DNA of 64,000 nucleotides from Gammaproteobacteria bacterium (GTDB lineage Bacteria > Pseudomonadota > Gammaproteobacteria > HK1): positions 3,789,288 through 3,853,287 of the forward strand of contig WLWT01000001.1 of assembly GCA_012103455.1 (NCBI GenBank), given 5' to 3'. Under the pieces are notes generated by a model. That model was not told the DNA's origin. It saw only the letters and a list, made by a program, of their open reading frames with translations, and searched no databases. How positions within the stretch are numbered: the first letter of the stretch is position 1; each line of letters begins with the position of its first letter. Below are positions 9,004 to 17,845 of this stretch, in pieces. A program made the translations under genes and the position numbers.

Positions 9004-9891
9004 TCAGTCGCCCGCGCCGGCCCGCTTCACTTGCGAGCGTACCTCTTCGGCGAAATTTTCGGTCTTCTTCTCGATGCCCTCACCGACCTCGAGCCGGCTG
9101 AAGCCCGCCACGCAAGCGCTCTCACCCTTTAAATATTGTTGCACACTTCGGTCCGTATCCTTGACGAAAGGTTGACCGAGCAAAGTCACCTCGTTGACGT
9201 ACTTACGCAATCGACCGCTTACCATTTTTTCTACGAGCTCCGCGGGTTTGCCACTTTGCGCCGCTTGCGCGGTGAAAATAGCGCGCTCGCGTTCAAGCTC
9301 TGCCGCCGGGATCTGCTCTTCGCTTACACAAATGGGTCTACAGGCGGCAATATGCATTGCCACATCCTTGGCCACGCTGGCCGAACCCGACGCCAACGCC
9401 ACCAATACACCTATGCGCCCGCCGTGCACATAGCGGCCGACCACACCATCGGCCGGCGCTTCGACCACCTCGAACCGGCGAATGGCCATGTTCTCGCCGA
9501 TTTTGGCGATGAGTTCGCGGCGCCGCTCATCGATGCTGCCAGCGCCCATGTCGAGGGCCGCCAGCGCCTGCACATCGGCAGGACGAGATTGCAATACGCA
9601 CTCGGCTACGGCGCTCACAAAGTCACGAAATTCGTTTTCTTTAGCGACGAAATCCGTCTCGCAATTCACTTCCACCATCGCCGCCGCGCCTGGCGCGATA
9701 GCAGTTCCTATGAGTCCTTCAGCGGCCACCCGACCGGCCTTCTTATCGGCTTTCGCTTGGCCCGATTTACGCATCGCCTCCACCGCGGCGTCGATATCGC
9801 CACCCGCTTCAACTAGCGCTTTTTTGCACTCCATCATGCCCGCTCCGGTGCGTTCCCGGAGTTCCTTCACTTGAGCAGCACTAATCTGCAT
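9004..9891 (-). CDS. tsf: Elongation factor Ts
   Basis: Nucleotide exchange factor for EF-Tu. The 295-aa length is normal. The N-terminal UBA-like domain carries LRERTGAGMMECKKALVEA, and the core motif VNCETDFVAKENEF that touches EF-Tu is intact. The C-terminal region keeps the ...LLGQPFVKD... segment. It is the second gene of the rpsB-tsf operon, but here it is separated from rpsB by 279 bp that contain a repeat element. Confidence 0.98.
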   Translation of the reverse strand: MQISAAQVKELRERTGAGMMECKKALVEAGGDIDAAVEAMRKSGQAKADKKAGRVAAEGLIGTAIAPGAAAMVEVNCETDFVAKENEFRDFVSAVAECVLQSRPADVQALAALDMGAGSIDERRRELIAKIGENMAIRRFEVVEAPADGVVGRYVHGGRIGVLVALASGSASVAKDVAMHIAACRPICVSEEQIPAAELERERAIFTAQAAQSGKPAELVEKMVSGRLRKYVNEVTLLGQPFVKDTDRSVQQYLKGESACVAGFSRLEVGEGIEKKTENFAEEVRSQVKRAGAGD

Positions 9892-10023
9892 GATTTATCC
9901 AACCTCTAGAAATATCGCCCGGAAACTTGAATCCCCGGAAAAAATATTACCCAGAAAAAGTTACCCAAAAATTATCCCAGGCGCTTCGTTATCCCAAGCG
10001 CTTCACCAACCGGACTCGCTCAG

Positions 10024-10164
10024 GGGCGCCTGCTGAAAATAGTCATTTTTTCGTGAGTGCAAGGAAGCACCGCGCGCACAACCGCAGTGTATAGGTCATA
10101 CCTGAGGATTCGAGCACGGAACTGACGCCGCAATCGCGGTAAAAGTGCATTTTTAGATGTACCA
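10024..10164 (+). mobile_element. MITE-like element, copy 2, between rpsB and tsf (TSD TCAG)
   Basis: A 141-bp copy in plus orientation. It starts GGGCGCCTGCTGAAAAT and ends in a slightly decayed right terminus (TTTTTAGATGTACCA). It is flanked on both sides by TCAG (10020-10023 and 10165-10168). It lies 6 bp from the rpsB stop, inside the rpsB-tsf transcript, so it is probably transcribed as part of the intercistronic RNA. Confidence 0.87.
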
Positions 10165-10170
10165 TCAGGA

Positions 10171-10974
10171 TTAGGCACCGTCCGCCTCACCGCCAGTTCC
10201 CTGGACAATATCTTCCTGGACAGTATCTTCCCGGGCGGTATCTCCATGAGCAGCATCGGGATTCACCGCCTCATCGACGGCAGCGGCTTGGGCCGCTTGT
10301 TTACCATCGATGATGGCATCGGCCACTCCGCCTACATAAAGACTGATCGCCCTGATGGCATCGTCATTGCCGGGAATGATGTAGTCCACGCCCTCGGGGG
10401 CGTTGTTGGTATCGACGACGCCGACTACCGGTATGCCGAGCTTGACCGCCTCGGACACGGCGATGTCCTCGTGACCTACATCGATAACAAGTAAAACATC
10501 CGGCAGGCCTTCCATGTTCTTGATGCCGCCCAGGCTGCGCTCTAGTTTCTCCAGCTCGCGGCTGCGCGACAAACCCTCTTTTTTGCTGAGCCGGTCCAAG
10601 CCGCCTTCGCCGATCATGGACTCCAGGTTCTTCAGCCGCCGAATTGAATCACGCACGGTTCTGAAGTTCGTCAACATGCCGCCAAGCCAACGGCGATCCA
10701 CATACGGCATACCACAGCGCAGCGCTTCGCGCTTGATCGCATCTTGCGCAGAGCGTTTGGTTCCTACGAATAAAATAGTGCCTCGATTGGCAGCCATACG
10801 GCCTAGGAAATTCGCCGCCTCGTTATACAAAGGCAGGGTCTTTTCCAGATTGATGATGTGTACTCTGTTGCGCTCCCCGAAGATATAGGGCGCCATACGG
10901 GGATTCCAGTAGCGGGTCTGGTGGCCAAAATGCACGCCGGCCTCCAGCATGTCGCGCATCGACACTGCAGCCAT
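10171..10974 (-). CDS. rpsB: 30S ribosomal protein S2
   Basis: ATG 10974 is chosen because a strong AGGAGG lies about 8 bp upstream and the sequence then begins MAAVSMRDMLEAGVHFGHQ, the classic S2 N-terminus. The frame could extend to 11013 but without a better signal. Other conserved blocks are HIINLEKTLPLY, ILFVGTKRSAQDAI, RWLGGMLTNF, GIPVVGVVDTN and IPGNDDAIRAI. The C-terminus has an acidic tail of about 30 residues (GDTAREDTVQEDIVQGTGG) beyond the core fold. It is divergent from map, the usual arrangement. Confidence 0.97.
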   Translation of the reverse strand: MAAVSMRDMLEAGVHFGHQTRYWNPRMAPYIFGERNRVHIINLEKTLPLYNEAANFLGRMAANRGTILFVGTKRSAQDAIKREALRCGMPYVDRRWLGGMLTNFRTVRDSIRRLKNLESMIGEGGLDRLSKKEGLSRSRELEKLERSLGGIKNMEGLPDVLLVIDVGHEDIAVSEAVKLGIPVVGVVDTNNAPEGVDYIIPGNDDAIRAISLYVGGVADAIIDGKQAAQAAAVDEAVNPDAAHGDTAREDTVQEDIVQGTGGEADGA

Positions 10975-11153
10975 GTGTATTACCTCCTCACGGGTTAAAC
11001 TCACACGTACCACCGTTCACCGACCTCCAGCTCGAAGGCACCCGGGTGCGGTATGCATGTACGTGCTACGGGATTTCAGCGAAAATGGCGATCTGAACCG
11101 GCATCGACTCGCACCAGCCAAGTTCAACGCACGTTTGCTTGGCAAAGCTGCTC

Positions 11154-11162
11154 TTTATACCA
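11154..11162 (-). promoter_or_regulatory. Candidate extended -10 promoter for rpsB
   Basis: On the minus strand, TGG-TATAAA (TG at 11162-11161, hexamer 11159-11154) fits an extended -10 box. No convincing -35 is visible. It would start a leader of roughly 170 nt before the rpsB ATG. In gammaproteobacteria the rpsB leader is a known site of S2 autoregulation; I cannot confirm the fold here. Confidence 0.35.
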
Positions 11163-11171
11163 TACCCGCGG

Positions 11172-11205
11172 CCCAACTGACATCGACTCCCAACTGACAT
11201 CGACT
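11172..11205. repeat. 17-bp direct repeat, two units, map-rpsB intergenic region
   Basis: Two adjacent perfect copies of CCCAACTGACATCGACT. They lie just upstream of the candidate rpsB promoter and 50-90 bp upstream of map, so they could be a tandem protein-binding site or a simple slippage duplication. Confidence 0.8.
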
Positions 11206-11258
11206 ATTGAGCACTGGAACCGCCGCGCAACCGGAAGTCTGGATACATAAACTTGCAT

Positions 11259-12026
11259 ATGAGCATCTCAATCAAGTCCGCCAGCGACCTCGCGCACATG
11301 CGGGTTGCCGGGCGCCTCGCCGCCGAAGTTCTCAAGATGATCCAGCCCCACGTGGTACCGGGCATCACCACTGGTGAACTCGACGACATCTGTCACCACT
11401 ACATTACCGAGGAGCAGCAGGCAACCCCTGCGCCGCTCAACTATCACGGCTTCCCTAAATCGATCTGCACCTCCGTCAACCACCAGGTGTGTCACGGTAT
11501 ACCTGGCGAGCGAAAGCTGAAGAGCGGGGATATAGTCAATATCGACATTACCGTTATCAAAAACGGCTTTCACGGCGATACCAGCAAAATGTTTTTCGTG
11601 GGAGAACCGTCCGCTCAAGCCAAGCGGGTGGCTCGGATCAGCTACGAATGCATGTGGCTAGGCATCGAGATGGTGCGCCCCGGCATCCACCTGGGCGATA
11701 TCGGCCATGCCATCCAAAAACATGCGGAGGGCAACCGCTGTTCCGTCGTGCGCGAATACTGCGGTCATGGCATAGGCCAAATATTCCACGAAGATCCACA
11801 AGTTCTGCACTACGGCACCCCTGGCACCCGCGAGCGCTTGGAGCCGGGTATGACTTTCACCATAGAGCCGATGGTCAATGCCGGTAAACGGCACGTAAAA
11901 CTATTGGGTGACGGGTGGACCGTGGTGACCAAGGACCGTAGCCTCTCAGCCCAATGGGAACATACTCTCGCGGTCACCGACGATGGTTTCGAGGTGCTCA
12001 CCACGTGCGAAGGCATCAAATCATAA
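11259..12026 (+). CDS. map: Methionine aminopeptidase, type I
   Basis: It removes the initiator Met from nascent proteins using two metal ions. From ATG 11259 it is 255 aa; a TTG two codons earlier is less likely. The metal-ligand regions are intact: VNIDITVIKNGFHGDTSKMF (two Asp), CGHGIGQIFHEDPQVLHYG (His), MTFTIEPM (Glu) and WEHTLAV (Glu neighbourhood). It is divergent from rpsB and followed by glnD, a standard gammaproteobacterial order. Confidence 0.97.
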   Translation: MSISIKSASDLAHMRVAGRLAAEVLKMIQPHVVPGITTGELDDICHHYITEEQQATPAPLNYHGFPKSICTSVNHQVCHGIPGERKLKSGDIVNIDITVIKNGFHGDTSKMFFVGEPSAQAKRVARISYECMWLGIEMVRPGIHLGDIGHAIQKHAEGNRCSVVREYCGHGIGQIFHEDPQVLHYGTPGTRERLEPGMTFTIEPMVNAGKRHVKLLGDGWTVVTKDRSLSAQWEHTLAVTDDGFEVLTTCEGIKS

Positions 12027-12121
12027 CCCTCGTATCGGTAGCTCCAACATCACGGCGTAACCCTCATTCACCGCCAGAGCAGGATTCACTGCCAGAGTAG
12101 GGCAATGACCGGAGAAGGCCG

Positions 12122-14764
12122 ATGAGCAAAGTGCCGGTCACGGGCGAGAGTGGCCCGCAAACGCTAACCGGTCTGCGCCAAGCCGTGAGCCGCTTGGATG
12201 CCGAACAGCGCAGCGCGTTCGCCGCCGGCACCCCGGTGCAAGAATTGGTGCGCAGTCGCGCCTTGGCCGTAGACGAGTTGCTCATTTGCGCATGGCGCAG
12301 ATGCGGCTTGCACCAGTGGCCCTACCTAGCCTTAGTCGCGGTGGGTGGTTATGGCCGCTTCGAACTGCATCCCGCCTCCGACATAGACGTTCTGATCCTA
12401 GCCGGCGAAGCTCCGGCCGAGCGCTCGGAAGAAGCGCCGATCCCGGAGGAGCAGGTCGGCGAGTTCATCACTTTTCTCTGGGACATGCGCCTTGAGATAG
12501 GACACAGTGTGCGCACTGTACGCGAATGTAGTGAACGGGCAGCCAGTGACATCACTATCGCTACGAATCTACTGGAAGCTCGCCTCATCACCGGCAGCGC
12601 CCGCAGTTTAGCTGCCATGCGCGAAGCGACCCACTCCTCCAAGGTATGGCCGTCGCGCGATTTCTTCGAAGCGAAATGGGATGAGCAGCGTACCCGTCAT
12701 CACCGTTACGACGATACCGCATACAACTTGGAACCCAACATCAAGGAGGGCCCCGGCGGACTGCGCGATCTACAGATGATCGGCTGGGTGGCGAAGCGCC
12801 ATTTTGGCGATTGCACCCTAGCGGAACTGGTCGGTCAAGGCTTCTTGGCGCGCCATGAATTCGAACAACTGTTAGCCTGTCAGTACTTTCTCTGGCGGCT
12901 GCGTTTCGCATTGCACTTGACCGCGGGCCGGCGTGAAGACCGTCTCTTATTCGACCACCAACGAGCGCTGGCCAAGGTTTTGGGCTTTGGCGAGGAGGCG
13001 GGTAACGCACCCATCGAAGCGCTGATGCAGCAATACTACCGGACCATACGCACCCTGCGCGCGCTGAACGAAATGCTGCTCGAATTATTTCAAGAAGTCA
13101 TCGTCATGGCTGGTAGGCCGGCCAGGGTCAAGCCTTTGTCCAAACGCTTTCAAATCCACAACGACTATTTGGAAGTCACCGGCCCCGACATCTTCTCGCG
13201 TTACCCATTCGCGCTGCTGGAAATGTTTCTGGTACTGCAACAACACCCCGAGGTGAAAGGTGTACGCGCCACCACGATTCGGCTAGTGCAGGAGAATTTA
13301 CACCGCATTGATGATGACTTTAGAGGCGATCTGCGAACACGCTCTCTTTTTTTGGAAATTATGCGCCAGCCCCGGGGCTTGACCCACGAATTACAGCGCA
13401 TGCACGACTACGGCGTACTCCCCGCCTATCTGCCGGCCTTCGGCGCCGTGGTCGGAAAAATGCAGTACGACCTCTTTCATGTTTACACCGTCGATCAGCA
13501 CACGCTATTTGTGGTCAGAAATCTGCGCTGCTTTTTTGTCGCCGAGCGGTTTCATGAATTCCCCCGCTGCTCCGCTTTGGTAACCCGGCTACCGAAGCCG
13601 GAGCTACTCTATTTAGGCGGACTGTTTCACGATATCGCCAAAGGCCGCGAGGGCGATCACAGCGAACTCGGGGCGGCCGACGCCCACGCATTTTGCTTAC
13701 ACCACGGCTTGAGCCATTTCGATGCCGATTTGGTCGCTTGGCTGGTGCGCAATCACCTATTGATGTCGGTGACCGCGCAACGCAAAGACATCAGCGACCC
13801 GGATGTGGTACAGGCCTTCGCCAGACAAATAGGCGACCGCATGCATCTGGACTACCTCTACCTGCTCACCGTCGCCGATATACGCGCCACCGATCCTAAA
13901 CTCTGGAACAATTGGAAAGACTCACTGCTGTGGGATCTTTATCAGGCCACCGTGCGAGTCCTACGGCGCGGCGACAGAGCCGATAGTGCGGACCTGGTCA
14001 AGGAGCATCAGCAAACCGCCCGCAAGCTCCTTGGAAAAAGCGTGTCGGTCACCCGTCTACGCGCGCTTTGGCGGCCCCTAGGCACCGACTACTTCCTGCG
14101 GGCCACCGCCGATGAAATCGCCTGGAATGCATCATCGATCCTGCAGGCAGGAATTGAAGAGCTGCCGCTGGTTACCGTGCGGCGCGGGCGCGGCGGCGTA
14201 GAGCTGTTCCTGTACACGCCCGATCACAATCAACTGTTCGCCGCCTGTACTCTAACGCTGGACCGCTTGGGTCTCACGGTTTTGGATGCGCGCATCATCA
14301 CCGCGGCCAACGGCATGACCCTGGATACTTTTGTCGTGCAAAACGCCCGCCACGGGGAAACCATTGAAGACGAACGTCTTGCCGAGATCCGCTCGAGGGT
14401 GCGCGGCGCGCTGCGCCGTACGGCACGCGATATACCGGTGGCCTCGCGCATGCCCCCACGGCAATTGCGTCACTTCCACCTGGCGACGACAATCACTTTC
14501 GAGCACGAACCAGCCAAAGGGCGCACCAAAATGGAAGTGATTACCACCGATCATCCGGGATTGTTGGCCCGCATCGGTTGGGCTTTAGCCGCTTGTGATG
14601 TATCACTACAGGGTGCCAAGATCGCCACTTTCGGCGCGCGGGCCGAGGATTTTTTCTACCTCTATGACGGTACTAACGGACCACTTAACGAGGCGCAGAT
14701 GGCCTGTTTGAACAAATGCATCCACCGCGCCTTGGAACCCCGCGATGGGGCGTCTTCGAGGTAA
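12122..14764 (+). CDS. glnD: [Protein-PII] uridylyltransferase/uridylyl-removing enzyme
   Basis: Bifunctional nitrogen sensor that uridylylates or deuridylylates PII according to glutamine level. The 880-aa length is normal. The N-terminal nucleotidyltransferase domain carries GGYGRFELHPASDIDVLIL. The HD hydrolase domain is seen as LYLGGLFHDIAKGREGDHS with DLVAWLVRNH. Two C-terminal ACT domains follow (VELFLYTPDHNQLFAACTL and KMEVITTDHPGLLARIGWAL), which bind glutamine. It is downstream of map with a 95-bp gap. Confidence 0.97.
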   Translation: MSKVPVTGESGPQTLTGLRQAVSRLDAEQRSAFAAGTPVQELVRSRALAVDELLICAWRRCGLHQWPYLALVAVGGYGRFELHPASDIDVLILAGEAPAERSEEAPIPEEQVGEFITFLWDMRLEIGHSVRTVRECSERAASDITIATNLLEARLITGSARSLAAMREATHSSKVWPSRDFFEAKWDEQRTRHHRYDDTAYNLEPNIKEGPGGLRDLQMIGWVAKRHFGDCTLAELVGQGFLARHEFEQLLACQYFLWRLRFALHLTAGRREDRLLFDHQRALAKVLGFGEEAGNAPIEALMQQYYRTIRTLRALNEMLLELFQEVIVMAGRPARVKPLSKRFQIHNDYLEVTGPDIFSRYPFALLEMFLVLQQHPEVKGVRATTIRLVQENLHRIDDDFRGDLRTRSLFLEIMRQPRGLTHELQRMHDYGVLPAYLPAFGAVVGKMQYDLFHVYTVDQHTLFVVRNLRCFFVAERFHEFPRCSALVTRLPKPELLYLGGLFHDIAKGREGDHSELGAADAHAFCLHHGLSHFDADLVAWLVRNHLLMSVTAQRKDISDPDVVQAFARQIGDRMHLDYLYLLTVADIRATDPKLWNNWKDSLLWDLYQATVRVLRRGDRADSADLVKEHQQTARKLLGKSVSVTRLRALWRPLGTDYFLRATADEIAWNASSILQAGIEELPLVTVRRGRGGVELFLYTPDHNQLFAACTLTLDRLGLTVLDARIITAANGMTLDTFVVQNARHGETIEDERLAEIRSRVRGALRRTARDIPVASRMPPRQLRHFHLATTITFEHEPAKGRTKMEVITTDHPGLLARIGWALAACDVSLQGAKIATFGARAEDFFYLYDGTNGPLNEAQMACLNKCIHRALEPRDGASSR

Positions 14765-14771
14765 CCTTGCC

Positions 14772-15002
14772 ATGATCAGTGTGAAATTCTTTGCCAGCTT
14801 GCGCGAGCGGGTAGGGATGGGCGAATCCAGCGTCACGCCGCATCCCGGCCTGACCGCCAGAGGCGTGTGGTCGCAGGTTTGCCCACAAGCGGCATTCGGT
14901 GAAGATATTTTGGTAGCCGTCAATCACGAATACGTGGAACCGGATCATCCGATCGAAAACGGCGATGAAGTGGCGTTTTTTCCACCCGTCACCGGGGGGT
15001 GA
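14772..15002 (+). CDS. moaD: Molybdopterin synthase sulfur carrier subunit
   Basis: A 76-aa ubiquitin-fold protein beginning MISVKFFASLRERVG and ending FFPPVTGG. The terminal Gly-Gly is the site thiocarboxylated for sulfur transfer to cyclic pyranopterin. I start at ATG 14772, 7 bp after the glnD stop; the open frame also overlaps glnD upstream, which I reject. It is followed 3 bp later by moaC. No moaE is seen here, so the large synthase subunit must lie elsewhere. Confidence 0.92.
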   Translation: MISVKFFASLRERVGMGESSVTPHPGLTARGVWSQVCPQAAFGEDILVAVNHEYVEPDHPIENGDEVAFFPPVTGG

Positions 15003-15005
15003 CAC

Positions 15006-15545
15006 ATGGCCGCACTCACTCATTTTAACGCCTCCGGGCAGGCTCGCATGGTGGACGTAGGCGCCAAGGACGAAACCCGCAGGGCCGCCCTCGCCGCCGG
15101 GCGCATCCACATGCAAGCGGCGACACTTGAACTCATCGGCCAAGGACGCCACAGCAAAGGCGATGTACTGGGCATCGCCCGCATCGCCGGCATCATGGCC
15201 GCCAAACGCACCGCCGACTTAATTCCCTTGTGTCATCCACTACCTCTTACCCGGGTAGAAGTCGATTTTGCAGTGGATGAGACCGCAAGCACCATTGAAT
15301 GCACCGTTCAAGCGGAAACCGTCTCTCGCACAGGGGTTGAGATGGAGGCGCTCACCGCGGTCCAGGTTGCCCTCCTGACCATTTACGATATGTGCAAAGC
15401 GGTAGACCGGGGCATGGAAATCGGCGGTATACGGTTGCTTGAGAAAAGCGGTGGCCACTCGGGCCACTGGCAGCGCTGCGCCGGCCAAGCCCCTAGAGCA
15501 AAAACCCCTGAGGCCAAAACCCCTGAGGCACCACCACCGGAATGA
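15006..15545 (+). CDS. moaC: Cyclic pyranopterin monophosphate synthase
   Basis: It acts with MoaA in the first step of molybdenum cofactor synthesis. Visible motifs are MVDVGAKDETRRAA, KGDVLGIARIAGIMAAKRT, LIPLCHPLPLTRV and VEMEALTAVQVALLTIYDM with KAVDRGMEI. The core ends near residue 155. A short Pro/Glu/Lys tail with a repeated AKTPE follows, and its last 53 bp overlap the convergent 3' end of the sfsA remnant, so the tail may be a recent extension. Confidence 0.94.
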   Translation: MAALTHFNASGQARMVDVGAKDETRRAALAAGRIHMQAATLELIGQGRHSKGDVLGIARIAGIMAAKRTADLIPLCHPLPLTRVEVDFAVDETASTIECTVQAETVSRTGVEMEALTAVQVALLTIYDMCKAVDRGMEIGGIRLLEKSGGHSGHWQRCAGQAPRAKTPEAKTPEAPPPE

Positions 15546-16017
15546 CCGTATCCAAGAAGATGCCATGCGCAGCCGGTGCCGCCCGTAGCGCGTAGACCGC
15601 TACCCCCACCGCCGCCAGCACCACACGCAGGGTCTTTGCATACAGCGACTCGATCTCATCAACGGGGTGCACCTCGCGTACGTCTTGATGCTGAACACAG
15701 TCAATCATCACCGCCCTTGCCTTGCCCTCTTCGGCTAACGCGGTCAGCTCGCGCAAATGCTTGGTACCACGGCCGGTATTAACGCCCACCACCACACCAC
15801 CAGCGACTTCCACCCATTCCCAGGTAAAAGAATATTTGCGTTTCGGATTAGCCAAACGATGCAACCCAACTTTGGCGCCGGGGTCTGAACAGCCGAGCAT
15901 AGAGCCCGTGTTCGGACAACGAACAGTGCTCACCTCTGCGCCGTATTCGACGCCGGCCAGGAACCGTTTGTAACGGCGCCTCAAGACGCCTTGCTCTAGG
16001 GGCGGGTCGAAGTGCAC
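15493..16017 (-). pseudogene. sfsA: SfsA-like gene with internal in-frame deletion
   Basis: The N-terminal half matches SfsA (MHFDPPLEQGVLRRRYKRFL, CPNTGSMLGC, NPKRKYSFTWEWVEV, GVNTGR). The C-terminal part also matches (GTKHLRELTALAEEGKA, CVQHQDV, DEIESLYAKTL, IPVVV). The middle of the protein, roughly 65-70 residues that in relatives hold the conserved YGxxxSRxDF and EVKxVTL core, is missing. The join is in frame between NTGR and GTKHLREL. The start is a GTG with GGAAAG upstream. SfsA proteins have a nuclease-like fold; without the core this copy should be inactive. The C-terminus runs on into moaC antisense sequence. Confidence 0.85.
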
Positions 16018-16094
16018 GAGATGCTTTCCACGAATTGCGAGATAACTACGGTGATATACTGCTACGCTCTCATGCCGCAGTGCAGCGAACGATC

Positions 16095-17630
16095 ATGCTG
16101 AAAGGTACGCCAACCCCCATAGACGCTCGCCTGGATGCGCTCGAACGCCATCTTAAGGAGGAAAATCCAACGCTGTTAGAGACAGTCAAGAGTTACCGGG
16201 AACTCGATCGGGCGGCCCGCTCCATCGGCATGATAAATGACAACGAATCCTTGGCCACACGAGTGCCTTGGTGGCCACTAGTGGCGGTATTGGGCACCTT
16301 CTCCGCCGGCAAATCGACCTTTATCAACCAGTACTTGGGCACCAAACTGCAAACCAGCGGCAACCAGGCGGTGGACGATAAATTCACCGTTATCTGCCAC
16401 GCCGCCGACGGCCAGACACGGGTGCTCCCGGGACTCGCCCTCGATGCCGATCCACGTTTCCCTTTTTATCAAGTCAGCAAAGACATCGAGGAAGTCGCAT
16501 CAGGTGAAGGGGCCCGGGTAGACGCCTACCTACAGTTGAAAACATGCGGCTCGCAACGCCTGCGCGGAAAGATCCTCATCGATTCGCCCGGCTTCGACGC
16601 CGATGCACAACGCACCTCGACGTTGCGCATCACCGATCACATTATTTCACTATCGGATTTGGTGCTGGTGATGTTCGACGCCCGCCACCCGGAACCGGGC
16701 GCCATGCAAGACACCCTCAAGCACTTGGTGCAAAACACCATCGACAGGCCCGATTCGAACAAATTCCTGTTCATCTTGAATCAGATCGACAACACCGCCC
16801 GCGAAGACAATCCGGAAGAGGTGTTCGCCGCCTGGCAAAGAGGTCTTGCGCAGGCCGGGCTGACGGCCGGGCGCTTCTACCGCATCTACGACAAGGATGC
16901 AGCAGTGCCGATCGATGATGAGCGCCTGCGTATTCGCTTCGAAGAAAAGCGCGATGCCGACATGGCTGAGATCTACGACCGCATGCAACAAATAGAGGTG
17001 GAACGGGCTTATCGCGTCGTCGGCCTGCTGGAGAAATTGGCCAACAGCATCGAGGCTCATCTCATCGGCGACATCAGAGCCTGTAAGGAACGGCTCAAGC
17101 GCAATATTCTCTGGGGCGACGGCGTCGCTGGAGTGTTATTGCTGATCGCTTTTTTAGTGGTGACCAATCTGGCCGGATACTGGGACGGTCTGACATTCGA
17201 TACACCGTGGTTGCAAGGGTTGGCGAGCGACCCGTTCATGTCCAGTCTGGTTGCACTGGCACTCCTTGGCGGCGCCGGGTACGGGCATTTCCTGGTACGC
17301 AAATTCTTCGTCAAACGCCTGCTCAAACAACTGGACGAGGCGGCCACCGATGAGCGGGGCGAGTGGTTGGTCAATGCCATGCGTGTTAACACGGCCCGCT
17401 GGCGCAGTGTGCTTTTCACCAACCCAGCGGGCTGGGGCGCACGAACCAAACGGCGCGTTGCCGATGTGCTGCGCGATGCGGATCGGTTCGTACAAGAACT
17501 CAACGATCGCTACACCTCTCCGTCAGGACAAAACCACCCGGCTACGGAAGCGCCCGCGGCCACAGCCCCGCCACCGCCACCCGCGGTGCAGACCGAAGCG
17601 CCTAGCGGCGCCTCCAAGGCCACCGGTTAG
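16095..17630 (+). CDS. Dynamin-like GTPase with C-terminal membrane segments
   Basis: A predicted large GTPase of the bacterial dynamin type. From ATG 16095 it is 511 aa; the frame opens at a TTG at 16035. The P-loop GTFSAGKST is near residue 67. A switch-I Thr is probably in DDKFTVICHAADG, G3 is LIDSPGFDAD and G4 is FILNQID. After a helical middle region there are two hydrophobic segments (GVLLLIAFLVVTNLAGYW; SLVALALLGGAGYGHFLV), then a basic helix and a Pro/Ala-rich tail. Likely role: membrane remodelling or membrane-damage response. No partner dynamin gene is adjacent, although many bacterial dynamins are paired. Confidence 0.8.
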   Translation: MLKGTPTPIDARLDALERHLKEENPTLLETVKSYRELDRAARSIGMINDNESLATRVPWWPLVAVLGTFSAGKSTFINQYLGTKLQTSGNQAVDDKFTVICHAADGQTRVLPGLALDADPRFPFYQVSKDIEEVASGEGARVDAYLQLKTCGSQRLRGKILIDSPGFDADAQRTSTLRITDHIISLSDLVLVMFDARHPEPGAMQDTLKHLVQNTIDRPDSNKFLFILNQIDNTAREDNPEEVFAAWQRGLAQAGLTAGRFYRIYDKDAAVPIDDERLRIRFEEKRDADMAEIYDRMQQIEVERAYRVVGLLEKLANSIEAHLIGDIRACKERLKRNILWGDGVAGVLLLIAFLVVTNLAGYWDGLTFDTPWLQGLASDPFMSSLVALALLGGAGYGHFLVRKFFVKRLLKQLDEAATDERGEWLVNAMRVNTARWRSVLFTNPAGWGARTKRRVADVLRDADRFVQELNDRYTSPSGQNHPATEAPAATAPPPPPAVQTEAPSGASKATG

Positions 17631-17845
17631 CGCCTGAAGAACAACGAAAGCGCGTTAACATCAGTTTTCCCGTCCGGACGATCAATCCTCAGACCGCGAA
17701 GCCCGGCGTCTGGGTGTGCCGCGCCACTCGCTCATCGAGTTCCGTATAGCCTAGCGCCTCAAAGCCCAAAGCCGAGCCGCAAGCGACAAAGGTCCGGCAA
17801 GGGCTTAAGTGGGATGCCCTCGTAACTGATTGTCCGACATCCGGA

